Assembly: GCA_963721005.1 (NCBI GenBank)
Contig: CAVRHR010000003.1
Coordinates: 1,674,001 to 1,738,000 of the forward strand
Direction of reading: 5' to 3'
DNA: 64,000 nt
Source of the DNA: VAZQ01 sp963721005
GTDB taxonomy: Bacteria > Pseudomonadota > Alphaproteobacteria > Rhizobiales > Xanthobacteraceae
In this document: in pieces, positions 18,505-27,536 of the stretch
How the letters are laid out: the number at the start of each line of letters is the position of its first letter
Position numbering within the stretch: the stretch's first letter is position 1
Translations under genes and position numbers: made by a program
Notes under the pieces: model-generated
Database searches by the model: none
Told to the model about the DNA's origin: nothing
Seen by the model: the letters and a program-made list of their open reading frames with translations, nothing else

Positions 18505-18749
18505 TTACATCCTCGGATAGGGGTGAACGAAAGCAATACTCCCGACCCCAGAACGCAAATAGATCGTTTTCCCAGTGGTGTCGGTTCCGAGAACTCGATC
18601 CTATGGAAGATCGGTAACCGCGCCACCTCTACTTAGGAAGGGAGGCGAGCACGTTTGCCCGCAGTCGTTCGCGCGTGGATGCCGGTACCCTCGATCGGTC
18701 ATCCGTAGCCGATTGCACTTGATCGTAACATAGACTAGCCGCACCGGCT
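18505..18749. other. Intergenic
   Basis: About 245 bp between IS630-A and the lipase gene; nothing recognised. Confidence 0.4.
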
Positions 18750-20180
18750 TCATTCCGAAGGCGGAGTGCGGGCATTGGCAACATGACCCGGTGTCACTGC
18801 GAACCATCCTGCCGTGCGATCGGTGGTCCGATGCGAGGCATCCTCCCCCACAAAGTCCAACCGATACGCGCCCGGCGTTAAGGGTGCAGTCAACATTACC
18901 CGGAGCAAACGGATCGGTGCCCCGCCACGGTAAACGATTTCGTGTGCCGGACTTATCGGAACCAACCTGCGGCGGCGTTCGTCGATGCGGCTCAGGACAT
19001 AACCGCCGGTAAGCGTATCCGTCTCAGTGTCCGGAATGACAAGACCTTCAACGGTTTCGCCGGGGGCGTATGAGCGCTTGTTCAGCGAAATAACCACGAC
19101 GGGATGGTCTACGGCCAACTGTGGCGCCCTCCCCTTCAACCCAAAATACGCATATAGCTCTTGCCTGAAGCCACCTGTCTGCAAGATGCCGATGTGGTCC
19201 CCTGGACCCGACCATGTCGGTATCTTCGGAGTTGCGGATTGCGCAACCTCCTTGACACTCCACGCTGGCACGACGCCATCACCCCACTCATCCGGCGATG
19301 ACGCCGGCCATTGAAACGGGTACGCCTTGTCGAGGCTCAACCCATAAACGGCCACCCCATCGTCAGTTTTCTGGTCGGTGCCGTACACGAACCTGTAAAT
19401 GACCGCTTTCGGTCGCTTGCTGAGATCCAGCGCAGCTGCAACCTTTCTTGCCGCGTTTAGATTTACTTTGTTCAGACCAAATGCCTTCACCACATTCGGA
19501 TCATCATATCGGTGCCACCTTTTGCTGTTCCAATCGTAAAGGATTTTGCGAGACGAATCCGGGAGCAGCTCATAGGCCGACGGGAAATGTGGGTCCCCGG
19601 CCATTTTCTTCAAGTCGGAGCCTTGAATTGTGCTGGAATCCTCTAAGCCAAGGCTTTCAACCAGGGCCTTGGGAGCGCCAAGGTGGGGCGTGCAGATAAA
19701 GAGCAGCTGGTCGATCAATTGAAACCATTTGGGTGGATGTGGCTTTTTATCAAACTTCCATTCCATCAACAATCGGCCAACCAGGCCGCCCATAGAATGG
19801 CAGACGATCGTGATTTCCGTCACCCCGGCATTGGCCGCGTACCAGCGGTCAATTGTCGTAGCGAGCGCATCGGCCGCAGTGAAAAGATCCAACCGCCAAT
19901 CGTACGGCGCCGGGCAATAGGGGCCGGCAGCCACTTTATTTATGGTGCTGCTTATGCTCTGTAAGTCTTCCTCGGTGGTCTCATAAATTATTTCACAAGG
20001 AATCCCCAAAATATCGATACCATCGATCACTTGACCAACCGCTACAAGTTTAGGGTCCATGAGTTGGTCGATTTTTTGGTAGTGTGACAATACATCAGCA
20101 AAATCGGGCGGCCATATCTTCGTACCGTTGTGCAGCATCTCAGAACCCGTGATGCCAGGCACAAATACGATTCCCCTCAT
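18750..20180 (-). CDS. LCAT/PGAP1-like acyltransferase-lipase (alpha/beta hydrolase)
   Basis: 476 aa. VFVPGITGSEM at residues 5-15 and a GxSxG elbow VCHSMGGLVGRLL (Ser129) are typical of lecithin:cholesterol acyltransferase-like lipases. TPHLGAPKA follows, and late acidic/His candidates lie in DEWGDGVVPAWS and GPGDHIGIL. The C-terminal about 110 residues (RSYAPGETVEGLV to WFAVTP) are a beta-sandwich-like extension with unknown binding role. No signal peptide, so it probably acts in the cytoplasm on lipids or esters. Base composition is somewhat lower in GC than its surroundings, and it sits between two IS elements, suggesting transfer. Confidence 0.82.
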   Translation of the reverse strand: MRGIVFVPGITGSEMLHNGTKIWPPDFADVLSHYQKIDQLMDPKLVAVGQVIDGIDILGIPCEIIYETTEEDLQSISSTINKVAAGPYCPAPYDWRLDLFTAADALATTIDRWYAANAGVTEITIVCHSMGGLVGRLLMEWKFDKKPHPPKWFQLIDQLLFICTPHLGAPKALVESLGLEDSSTIQGSDLKKMAGDPHFPSAYELLPDSSRKILYDWNSKRWHRYDDPNVVKAFGLNKVNLNAARKVAAALDLSKRPKAVIYRFVYGTDQKTDDGVAVYGLSLDKAYPFQWPASSPDEWGDGVVPAWSVKEVAQSATPKIPTWSGPGDHIGILQTGGFRQELYAYFGLKGRAPQLAVDHPVVVISLNKRSYAPGETVEGLVIPDTETDTLTGGYVLSRIDERRRRLVPISPAHEIVYRGGAPIRLLRVMLTAPLTPGAYRLDFVGEDASHRTTDRTAGWFAVTPGHVANARTPPSE

Positions 20181-20199
20181 AGCTTTCCTCCGTTGGCTG

Positions 20200-20545
20200 T
20201 GAATACTCCACCGCCTAAAGGCGGTGGCTTCAAGTTACGGCTTAAAGCCGGATTTGGTCCGCCTTCGGCGGACTTAGATCAGGTCACTGTGAAGTTGTCA
20301 TCCGGTTTCGGTGGCTTCTGGTTCTTGATGTACTCGATCCATATCTCGTCAGTCACGTTTCCGCTGCTGGCGACCCAGTAGCCCCTGCCCCACAGGTGCT
20401 GGCCCCAGTAGCGCTTGCGCAGTATCCCGAATTCGCTCAGCAATTTGTGCGAACTTCGCCCCTTCAGATATTGCACCGCCCGCGACACTGACAAGCTGGG
20501 CGGAATCGAGACCAGCAGATGCACGTGATCGCGATTGACCGCCCC
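20200..20545 (-). mobile_element. IS200/IS605-type remnant (3' part of tnpA with end hairpins)
   Basis: The minus strand encodes NRDHVHLLVSIPPSLSVSRA, then YLKGRSSHKLL, the HUH (HxH) transposase of the IS200 family, but its N-terminus is gone. Left of the stop (20279) are two perfect hairpins, CCACCGCC/GGCGGTGG (20208-20227) and GTCCGCC/GGCGGAC (20257-20273), as expected at IS200/IS605 ends. The element is truncated on its right side. Confidence 0.78.
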
Positions 20546-20697
20546 GGCGTGAATAGGCCAGCAGCGTTGAGCATTATAGAAAGCGGGTCAACACTCAAAT
20601 CCGCTCCTTTCTCGACGAACACATTCACCGCTTCTGTGAATTGCTTCCTCGCATCAGCAATTTCGTCGTTTGTGAATGGTCGGCCTGCGATGAAGCG
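20546..20697 (-). pseudogene. Fragment of an unknown gene beside the IS200 remnant
   Basis: An open stretch reads FIAGRPFTNDEIADARKQF, then FVEKGADLSVDPLSIMLNAA with coding-like character, and runs directly into the tnpA frame. A stop closes it about 30 bp upstream. Likely a decayed gene interrupted by the IS. Confidence 0.35.
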
Positions 20698-21503
20698 TCG
20701 CGGCCGAGGCAGCCGGCGCGATCAGGCCGCCATTCGGAGAGCGCGCGAAGGCCGCGAGGGCCCGCTCGACTCAGGTTCGGCACCCGGTGTGCATGACGCG
20801 CTCGGTCGAGGTGGCCTTCTTCTTTGGTCATACCTTTTTGCCTTTAACGGGTGCGGGTAACGAGAAAGTGGTCTCGCATTTAACGACGCGACATTTCTTA
20901 CCGCGTGTCGCCATCACATGCTTGAAAGCCATCGCGGCGGATTTTTCCAAAAATATCGCAAGGGCATATCTATCGGATCATGCGATTCGGAGGAATGACT
21001 GCGAACGCTTCCTCATTGATTTGCTGGGCGCTTCATGGTCGGCTCTCCGGGCGTCTCGACCGCCATAAGAGCACGGCCCTCGTTGGTGCGGGTTGTCATT
21101 TTGGTAGTGGGTCAGTTTAATTGTGGTGGCAAGATTCTCTTTATAATAAATGTGGCTCCCCCCTTGCAGAAGGCTTTCCGCCAAATAGATAAGCGTGGGG
21201 AGACCCGCCAGTAATCTTGTTCCGGGTCACAAACCATAGCCCCCGAACCCGCAGGGTGTCACATTGACATCACGAGCGGTCGGCAAGCTTAAAGAGCCCG
21301 TGTCGTAAGTGCAGGCCTCCCTTTCTTGCTTAGGCATTAAGTTTCTCTCCGGACAGACTTTCTAGCAGGGTGTGCAAAGCCTTTTCGCCAGCACGCTAGG
21401 CAGCTTTTGCTGTATTGAAGCCATCCTTTTTGGAACTGGACCGCGAATTGTTCTGGCGTGCGTGGATTTATAAAATGAAGTCGCAGGGACATATTGGAAG
21501 GCG
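20698..21503. other. Long intergenic stretch
   Basis: About 800 bp of lower-GC sequence without a gene I can support. It may be decayed DNA adjoining the IS200 remnant. Confidence 0.5.
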
Positions 21504-21656
21504 ATGAGCAATTCGGATAGAAAACGCGATTGGGGGTTCATCTTCATCGGCCTACTCGCCCTTGCTCTTATTGGACTCGTGATTGCTTACAAGTACACCG
21601 GCGATTTTAACGGCCTCGCTACCTTAGGAACCAATAGGCAGATGGCTCCTCGCTAG
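21504..21656 (+). CDS. Small single-pass membrane protein
   Basis: 50 aa: MSNSDRKRDWGFIFIGLLAL, then ALIGLVIAYKYTGDF and a short tail ending RQMAPR. One 20-residue membrane helix with a basic, polar N-terminus (likely N-in). Ribosome site GGAAGG 2 nt before ATG, rather close. Unknown function. Confidence 0.5.
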   Translation: MSNSDRKRDWGFIFIGLLALALIGLVIAYKYTGDFNGLATLGTNRQMAPR

Positions 21657-21721
21657 TACGCGAGTAGCCCTCCGGACACACTGTGGCACAATTCACGTCA
21701 CGGATTTGGGAAGGTGTGGTC

Positions 21722-21998
21722 GGCGAGCCGAGGCCCTCGCCTCGGCGCTCTCCGCGCTCAAGGACCGGGAGCGCGCATCTTCGAGGCGCGCCGGCTCGCC
21801 GAAGAACCGATCGCGCTCAAAGAACTCGCCGACGAGTTCGGCGTCTGGCGCGAGCGCGTGCGCCAGATAGGCGTGTATGCCTTCGAGAAGGTGCAGAATG
21901 CGGTGAAGAACCGCATCGCCGTGATGGGAAACTCCGCCGCCTCTGCCGGCGCATTGGATTCCAACCCTCCCCCGTGGTGGGGGAAACCGCCCATGTAG
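21722..21998 (+). pseudogene. rpoH: RpoH sigma-32 C-terminal fragment
   Basis: Only sigma region 4 remains: EALASALSALKDRER in one frame, then IFEARRLAEEPIALKELADE, FGVWRERVRQI and AFEKVQNAVKNRIA in another. A single C is missing near 21771 (should read RERRIFEARR). W and G replace conserved S and E in the DNA-reading helix (normally GVSRERVRQIE). Regions 1-3 are absent, so it cannot be a working sigma factor. Confidence 0.82.
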
Positions 21999-22020
21999 CA
22001 GCGCGGTCGGAGAACCCGAA

Positions 22021-22185
22021 ATGATTGCCGATCCGAAACGCAAACCTCATCAAGACGAAGATGATGGCGACAAGCGTCGGCGCCAGGAGGAGGCGCTCGA
22101 CGAAGCCCTCAAGAACACCTTTCCGGCGTCCGATCCGGTTTCAGTCGAGCAGCCGACGACGACCGGGCGCGCCCGTCGTTCCTGA
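22021..22185 (+). CDS. Conserved small acidic/basic protein
   Basis: 54 aa: MIADPKRKPHQDEDDGDKRR, then EEALDEALKNTFPASDPVSV and basic end. The segment LDEALKNTFPASDPVS is highly characteristic of a small-protein family widespread in rhizobia. Role unknown. GGAG lies 10 nt upstream of ATG. Confidence 0.7.
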   Translation: MIADPKRKPHQDEDDGDKRRRQEEALDEALKNTFPASDPVSVEQPTTTGRARRS

Positions 22186-22274
22186 GCCCTCTCATTCAAA
22201 GGCCGATACTGCGCATCATTGTTGAACGCCATGCCGACGGGCCCGCCGAAGCTTCGAGGGATCAGTTACCTTAG

Positions 22275-22472
22275 GTGGGCCTGAAGGGAATTGGCAAAGC
22301 CCTGACCAACGCGGTCTACGAACAGGCAAAGATCGCCGGTTCGACCCGCGTCTACTGTTTGATGGCGGTAAAGCTTTACGACCAGGTGGCCGAGCGCTCG
22401 GGTTTCATCTTACCGCAAGCAAATCTGATCACAGTTGGGAAGCGCAAGTCGAAGGAGCTGGACAGGTCGTAG
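22275..22472 (+). pseudogene. GNAT acetyltransferase C-terminal remnant
   Basis: GIGKALTNAVYEQAKIAGST and LYDQVAERSGFI correspond to the acetyl-CoA-binding and final strands of GNAT enzymes. The piece between (YWLTHETNxxA) is deleted to YCLMAVK, and the N-terminal half is missing. Non-functional relic. Confidence 0.7.
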
Positions 22473-22528
22473 AATCAGGCGGAGCGTGAGACGTTCGAGC
22501 GCTCGGCCGCGCCGGAGAGGGTGAGACC

Positions 22529-23017
22529 ATGAGGCTCGATCAGGCGGCCCGTTCGGTGTTCCTGAAGGAGTTCGTGTCGGCATTCGTGCTGGCGATGCGC
22601 TACTTCTTCAATCCAAAGGCGACGCTGAACTATCCGTTCGAGAAGGGGCCGATCTCGCCCCGCTTTCGCGGCGAGCTTGCGCTGCGGCGCTATCCGAACG
22701 GGGAGGAGCGCTGCATCGCCTGCAAGCTGTGCGAGGCGATCTGCCCGGCCCAGGCCATCACCATCGAGGCAGGGCCGCGGCGCAACCACGGCACGCGGCG
22801 GGCCACCCGCTACGACATCGACATGGTGAAATGCATCTACTGCGGCCTCTGCCAGGAGGCTTGCCCGGTCGACGCCATCGTCCTGGGACCGAACTTCGAG
22901 TTCGCGACCGAGACACGCGAGGAGCTTTACTATGACAAGGAACGCCTGCTCGCGAACGGCGACCGCTGGGAGCTGGAGATCGCGAAGAACATCTTGCTCG
23001 ACGCGCCCTACCGGTGA
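22529..23017 (+). CDS. nuoI: NADH-quinone oxidoreductase subunit I, orphan copy
   Basis: 162 aa ferredoxin-like subunit of complex I carrying two 4Fe-4S sites: CIACKLCEAICP (62-72) and CIYCGLCQEACP (102-112). ELALRRYPNGEERC and GPNFEFATETREELYYDKERLL are highly conserved NuoI sequence. It is full length and intact. However, none of the other nuo genes are nearby; it is surrounded by rpoH, GNAT and ParB fragments. It is therefore a translocated extra copy or remnant. Preceded by GGAGAGGGTGAGACC. Confidence 0.92.
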   Translation: MRLDQAARSVFLKEFVSAFVLAMRYFFNPKATLNYPFEKGPISPRFRGELALRRYPNGEERCIACKLCEAICPAQAITIEAGPRRNHGTRRATRYDIDMVKCIYCGLCQEACPVDAIVLGPNFEFATETREELYYDKERLLANGDRWELEIAKNILLDAPYR

Positions 23018-23287
23018 AAAGCCGTTGGCTTAGCGGGTTGGCTCGCCCTCGAAATGGCCTCTACTTGGCCAACCTGCGCCAGACGCTCTCCCCGCTTGAT
23101 TATCAGGAAGCAGGCGCCGATGCCGGCGCGGCGATAACCGCTCTGCGAGGTCACGCCGTTGCTGAGCGCCGCGCGCGTCTTCCAGGGCGAGGGCGTCGAT
23201 CCGAACACCGTGCTTGAAATGTGATGGCCGCGCTCGACCGAGTTTGCGCTTCGAGGACGCGTTCGCCAACTGGCCCGGTTGAGGCAG

Positions 23288-23563
23288 CTACTTGAGGAAA
23301 TCGTTGGACCGCAACACCACCGGTCCTTCAGCCTCGACTGGCCCTTCGAAGAACTTACGCGATGCTCGCTCCTCAATCGCATCTCGCAGCCGCACAAACT
23401 GATCTACTCGCTGATCTGCCTTCACATCATGCTTGCCTTCAAGATCGTCCATCGCCGCGGTGCTGATCGCACACCGCACTGTCTTGCCCTGATTAAACAT
23501 CGTGAAATCAACGACCATCCGATTGAAGTCGTAGCCCAGTACTTCACCTCGCTGTAGCGGCAT
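23288..23563 (-). CDS. DUF1488-like small protein
   Basis: 91 aa: MPLQRGEVLGYDFNRMVVDF, TVRCAISTAAMDDLEG, then FVRLRDAIEERASRKFFEG. The order 'beta strands - AISxxAMDDLEG - LRDxIEERAxRKF' fits DUF1488-type proteins of Proteobacteria. Function unknown. The C-terminus GPVVLRSNDFLK recurs as VVLRSNNHKI in the ParB-like fragment upstream, suggesting a local duplication. Confidence 0.65.
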   Translation of the reverse strand: MPLQRGEVLGYDFNRMVVDFTMFNQGKTVRCAISTAAMDDLEGKHDVKADQRVDQFVRLRDAIEERASRKFFEGPVEAEGPVVLRSNDFLK

Positions 23564-23716
23564 TGCAATTTCTCCGTTCTAAAAGGGTCTGATTGCCATG
23601 TCGGCCGGTCTTGCGCCTGCGCGGCGTGGCCGGCTTCCACCTTGCGCCGGTCACGACCCTGGCGCCCGCCGCCGCCTCGACCATCTGATCGAGACCGAGG
23701 GCGCCGCCTTGGTTGA

Positions 23717-23941
23717 TCAGTCAAATCGCTTTAGGAAGACTGAGTGGAGCACATTGACTCGGTCGATTTTGTGATTATTCGATCGCAAAACCACGTCACC
23801 CTGCTCGCCCACCAGAATCGGGTTGGTGAAGCCGAAGGCGCGGATGCTTCCCGCGATCTCGGCGACTTGAGCATCGCTAACCGCCGCCAGGAAGCGTTGC
23901 GGTCGCAATGCAAGTGCGGTTTCGAACTCGGCTTCTCGCAA
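23717..23941 (-). pseudogene. ParB-like nuclease domain fragment
   Basis: SDAQVAEIAGSIRAFGFTNP then ILVGEQGDV matches the start of ParB/Srx domains of phage-type ParB proteins. After GDV the expected GHGR motif is replaced by VLRSN, and the rest is missing. IS630-B is inserted 35 bp upstream. Confidence 0.65.
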
Positions 23942-23989
23942 ATGCCTTCATTTGCGCCTTTTGAGGCTCTGTACTAGAGCATTCCCCGG

Positions 23990-24510
23990 TTAGCACGGCG
24001 CATATCCTGCGTGAGCGAGGCAGTTGGCGCATTCCTGGGGTGTGAAGGCTTCGAACAACTGACCGATCCTCTTCCAGAGTGCATCGGTTGTACGCTCTGC
24101 AGCCTTGCGCAGGAGAGCTTTGAGTTTGGCGAAGATCATCTCAATGGGGTTTAGGTCCGACGAATAGGGCGGCAGGTAGACGAGCTTGGCACCCCTTGCC
24201 TCGATAGCCTCGCGTACGCCTTTGACTTTGTGGGCAGGCAGGTTGTCGATCACGACCATGTCGCCTTCGGACAAGCTCGGGGCCAGCACCTTCTCGACAT
24301 AGACGAGGAAGGATTCCCCATTCATCGGTCCATCGAGAACAAAGGGCGCGACAAGGCCATCAACGCGCAATCCGGCGGTGAACGTGGTGGTCTTCCAATG
24401 GCCAAAGGGCGCCTTGCCGATCAGTCGCTTTCCCTTTCGGCATCGACCACGGATGCGGACCATCTTAGTCGAGGTCCCGGTCTCATCAACGAAGATCAGT
24501 TTCCTGGGAT
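23990..24510 (-). pseudogene. IS630-B transposase catalytic part
   Basis: Frame runs from LIFVDETGTSTKMVRIRG (first D) through VVIDNLPAHK (second D) to SSDLNPIEMIFAKLK (E), ending AHAGYAPC: a complete DDE core of an IS630 transposase. The first residues of the same protein (GRRPYSEDVRSLVVGEVE) reappear at 24925-24982 beyond the inserted IS630-A piece; about 130 residues between are missing. Confidence 0.82.
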
Positions 24511-24515
24511 TAATA

Positions 24516-24922
24516 CCAATTCGCCGAATGGCTGACTTTTTCCGGATTCACGAATCAGCTACGGCATGATTTAAGGTGGCAAACGGAGGGCGTTTGCCAT
24601 GGGCCGAGCTATTCCTGTGCGGACGGACTATACGGCCAGCGAGGTTCGCCGGCTTGCGAAGCACGCGAAGGATGCGGCGCAAGCGCGCCGGCTGTTGGCG
24701 ATCGCGGCGGTGCTCGATGGGGTCGCGCGGGAGGATGCAGCGAAGATCGGCGGGATGGATCGCCAGACGCTGCGGGACTGGGTGATCCGCTTCAATGAGC
24801 AAGGCCCGGACGGTCTCATCAACATACCTTCGCCTGGGGTGCCGCCCATACTCGACGACACGCACAGGGCCTTTCTCGCCCGGATCGTGGAGGAGGGCCC
24901 GACCCCTGCAATCCACGGTGTG
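24516..24922 (+). mobile_element. IS630-A right-end fragment nested in IS630-B
   Basis: Nearly identical to the right part of the copy at 17343-18502, including the outer end CCAATTCGCCGAATGGCTGA. Its transposase start (MGRAIPVRTDYTASEVRRLA, ATG at 24599) is intact but the frame leaves IS630-A after PTPAIHGVV. Confidence 0.85.
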
Positions 24923-25157
24923 GTCCTCCACCTCGCCAACCACCAAGCTGCGCACATCCTCAGAATATGGCCGTCGTCCCATGGTTGCCTCCGAATCAAA
25001 GGCAACATCGAGTCACAAATCTCAGCCCTCAGGAATCCCCCCCACATCACAATCGATTCACCCCAACCGGGAAATGCTCTAGGTCATCTATTCGCCTGCT
25101 GCCGGTTCAGCGGACACCGAGTTAAGGTGTTAGCTTGGTGCAACGCAACAAAGGTGA

Positions 25158-25421
25158 ATGGGAGATATGAGATTGACGACCAGAAGCCAGGAACTCTCGG
25201 AAATGGCTGCGGAAGAACGGCAGCGCTGTCGCGCTTGGCTTCCATTTATCCAAGATAATCAGCCCAAATTCTTGACTAAGGCCGAACTCCGCGACGTCGC
25301 GATGCGGGAACTCAAGGTGTCGAAGAATTCTTTCGACTTCGGATGGATCGAAGCAATCGAACACACTGGCCGGCACGATTGGTACGAGCCGTTGCACAGG
25401 CGGGTGCGCGTTAAAAGCTAA
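25158..25421 (+). CDS. Hypothetical protein
   Basis: 87 aa: EMAAEERQRCRAWLPFIQ, then FLTKAELRDVAMRELKVSKN and WYEPLHRRVRVKS. Ribosome site AAAGGTGA. No signal or membrane segment. The central part looks like a short helix-turn-helix (LTKAELRDVAMRELKVSKNSF), but I do not recognise a family. Confidence 0.55.
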   Translation: MGDMRLTTRSQELSEMAAEERQRCRAWLPFIQDNQPKFLTKAELRDVAMRELKVSKNSFDFGWIEAIEHTGRHDWYEPLHRRVRVKS

Positions 25422-25921
25422 GCACTTCCCCCTTCGAGCCGTAGGTCGCCTGGTACCAATTCGCTTTCAATTTCCGCTAACCATCGGTGGTCTTCATAAG
25501 TCGTTTGCTGTCTAAATTTCCCACTTCTTCAGCGGCGACGGGCAAAACCGTTTCGGGAGCACTTGATCGGGGACAAAGCCAAAAATGGCATGGCGTCAGA
25601 CAGGGTCTTTACTATCGGAATGCCTGTTACAGTGGTTTCGTATTTTCTGGTATGATGAGGATTAAATCGGGCCTCCGGCCGAGTGCAAGCAATCTGCGCT
25701 CAGCTTGTCCAATTCCGAAAGGCCGCAGTCTCCGACGTTGCACCAATGGAGTGGTGCTGAACGTCTCCACTGTAGAATCTCCTCATATTTCGGGCATGTT
25801 TCGCGGACTCGGCGGGACGAGTAAGGTTTAATTTGACAGCGGGCGGAACCGGTGCCAGCCTCAGCCTGGCTAAGGTGTCTAGTCATGTTGGGTTGGGGGC
25901 TCCAAACAGGAGTTCCGACAC
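25422..25921. other. Intergenic stretch
   Basis: 500 bp, no supported gene; the open frames in it have no start signal or recognisable motif. Confidence 0.4.
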
Positions 25922-26335
25922 ATGTGCGACTATAGCCTGAAGAATACGATGTCGCGTCCCGCAAAGGTCGGCGACAAACTCACCACACGCGATTTTAGAA
26001 CTGGCACGCGCGGGTTCGCCGCTCAGGAAAATCCTGCGGTGGCAGTGTGTGTTCTTCCGGGAACCGAGCTTGCTTTTGGCAAAGAGGTATCAACGGTGGC
26101 GTTTGGGCTACTGTGGACGAAGCAGAGGACATTCGGTCACACGACGGCGATCTTTCGTCAGATCAATAAGGACATACCTCATACGCACCATGATGCGCTC
26201 GAGTTTTCTGATGGTGAGGTGGTTCTTTTGACCAGCCTTCAGCAAGGCCAAGCGGTGACTGTCCTTCAACTTCCCGCTAAACCGATGACGGAAACTGAGG
26301 TCAAAGAGCAAACGCGCGCGGAATACATTGGGTGA
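25922..26335 (+). CDS. Conserved hypothetical protein
   Basis: 137 aa: MCDYSLKNTMSRPAKVGDKL, TRGFAA, AVCVLPGTELAF, FRQINKDIPHTHHDALEFSD. The beginning MCDYSL..V.SRPA.VGDKL and the GTELAF motif identify a family I have seen in rhizobia without an assigned role. THHDALEF is a possible metal-binding cluster. GGAG lies 13 nt upstream. Confidence 0.7.
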   Translation: MCDYSLKNTMSRPAKVGDKLTTRDFRTGTRGFAAQENPAVAVCVLPGTELAFGKEVSTVAFGLLWTKQRTFGHTTAIFRQINKDIPHTHHDALEFSDGEVVLLTSLQQGQAVTVLQLPAKPMTETEVKEQTRAEYIG

Positions 26336-26705
26336 TTTGGAGCGGCCGCCGAATCGCGGCCGCCCTTCCTCGGCACTTCTGATACCTCCACCGCCCAGCA
26401 GACCGCACTCGCGGAGCCGCGCGTTCAAAGCACACGCGTCCGCGGCCGCTACGTCGATCATCGCTTGCAGCGGAAACTTGATGTTCCACCGCGCCCCCCC
26501 CTGGCTCGTCGCACGGCGCTCACGGCCTTCGCCGCGGTCCCGATAAGCGGAGGTGCAATCGGCGCAAACGTGTCCGCTGTCATTGCCAATTCGGCACCCC
26601 CCGTAGCCGACGAGGCAACGCCTGCGACGCCAGCCTTTCGCATCGACCAGCTGTTTAACATGATGGCGGCAGGCCCCTCGGACCAACCGGAGGAGGTGGC
26701 AGCTC
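26336..26705. other. Intergenic or decayed phage DNA
   Basis: No supported gene. It precedes a terminase relic and may be its lost 5' part; frames are interrupted. Confidence 0.35.
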
Positions 26706-26912
26706 TGCGGGCTGCTGGTGCGCACCACGGTGGGCGATGCGCGGCGCAATCCGCTGGTGCGGATCGCCCGCGATGCTGCCGATGATATGTTGCAGTTCGC
26801 CGCCGAGTTCGGCCTAACCCCGGTCGCGCGCGCCCGACTCGGTGCGGCCGGCTGGGAACCGCCGAGCGGCGGCGGAAAGTTTGCTGGGCTGATCGCGGGA
26901 GACGAGCCGTGA
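26706..26912 (+). pseudogene. Phage terminase small subunit (P27-type) C-terminal fragment
   Basis: LLVRTTVGDARRNPLVRIAR, DAADDMLQFAAEFGLTPVAR and WEPPSGGGKFAGLI are the C-terminal signature of P27-family terminase small subunits, which select phage DNA for packaging. The N-terminal DNA-binding part is absent. The next short frame overlaps its stop. Confidence 0.72.
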
Positions 26913-27033
26913 TGTCGCTCGACGACGACGAATTGAGCGTCATCACCGATCTGGCGCGGCGCCGCTGCCGCCGGATCGGCGCTCGGCTGTCGTCGAGGAA
27001 GCGAGCCAGCACGCGGAGACGGTGTTGATATAG
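26911..27033 (+). pseudogene. Short frameshifted protein after terminase fragment
   Basis: Starts MSLDDDELSVITDLA at the terminase stop, then loses frame; the other frame continues PLPPDRRSAVVEEASQHAET and stops at 27033. Together they fit a small protein family often adjacent to phage-like genes in rhizobia. Restoring one base near 26958 would join them. Confidence 0.5.
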
Positions 27034-27038
27034 ATCAA
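27025..27038. promoter_or_regulatory. FNR/FixK-type box TTGATATAGATCAA
   Basis: Perfect match to the FNR/FixK consensus TTGAT-N4-ATCAA. The next gene on the plus strand starts at 27216. Oxygen-responsive control of that exported protein is possible but the spacing (about 180 nt) leaves this unproved. Confidence 0.55.
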
Positions 27039-27215
27039 ACTGGCGCGGCTGCAATCGGGGTACGCCGAACCTGCCAATGAGGTAAGCCGAAGTGATGTAC
27101 GGCAGTCTGCGGGCCGGCTATCCGTGCAAGGCGACCCTAGGCGATGCCTCGCTGCTGCCCAGGGTTCGCGCCGGTGCAAACCCGGCGTCAGTTCGAAAAA
27201 TTGGGGAGGCACCCA

Positions 27216-27536
27216 ATGAACAAGACGTTCAGCAATCTGGTGGCTGCATGGATGGCAGTCGTGAGCGTGATCACATTGGTGGCCCCGGCCATGGCCGCGT
27301 GTCACGGTCACCAAGCCGATGCAGACCACTGGACCCTCGGGAGCTGGCCTAATAGCGATTGGGCCGAGATGACCGATCTGTACCACCAACTTAAACGAAT
27401 CCATCCAAACCTGAAGGTTGACTTGGTGACCATTTCAGCCCTAGTCGATCAGATAGAGTGCTCCGGTATAAGCCACGAGCGGGCGCTCCAGAACATTATG
27501 AACATCGTCAAATCCATGCACGAGTTCGACGAATAG
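27216..27536 (+). CDS. Exported hypothetical protein
   Basis: 106 aa. Ribosome site GGGGAGG 6 nt before ATG. Signal peptide MNKTFSNLVAAWMAVVSVIT, cleavage near AMAAC; mature part begins CHGHQADADHW. Cys-x-Gly-His and later single Cys could bind metal. The rest is helical (DLYHQLKRIHPNLKVDLV, HERALQNIMNIVKSM). Possibly under the FNR-type box upstream. No known family. Confidence 0.65.
   Translation: MNKTFSNLVAAWMAVVSVITLVAPAMAACHGHQADADHWTLGSWPNSDWAEMTDLYHQLKRIHPNLKVDLVTISALVDQIECSGISHERALQNIMNIVKSMHEFDE

Larger units (their letters stand above)
23977..25079 (-). mobile_element. IS630-B, interrupted by a piece of IS630-A
   Basis: Flanked by TA (23975-23976, 25080-25081) with near-perfect terminal repeats GAGCATTCCCCGGTT / GAGCATTTCCCGGTT. 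Different from IS630-A. Between 24516 and 24922 it contains a truncated IS630-A, and most of its own N-terminal coding part has been deleted. Confidence 0.82.

Noticed and set aside
23018..23287. Possible gene between nuoI and the DUF1488-like gene
   Set aside because: Frames on both strands are short and none carries a start signal or motif.
24548..24982. 144-codon minus-strand frame beginning GRRPYSEDVRS
   Set aside because: Not a new gene: its first residues are the displaced start of the IS630-B transposase and the rest is antisense IS630-A.
26108..26749. 213-codon minus-strand frame
   Set aside because: Antisense to the gene at 25922-26335 and to phage-like remnants; low complexity and no motif.
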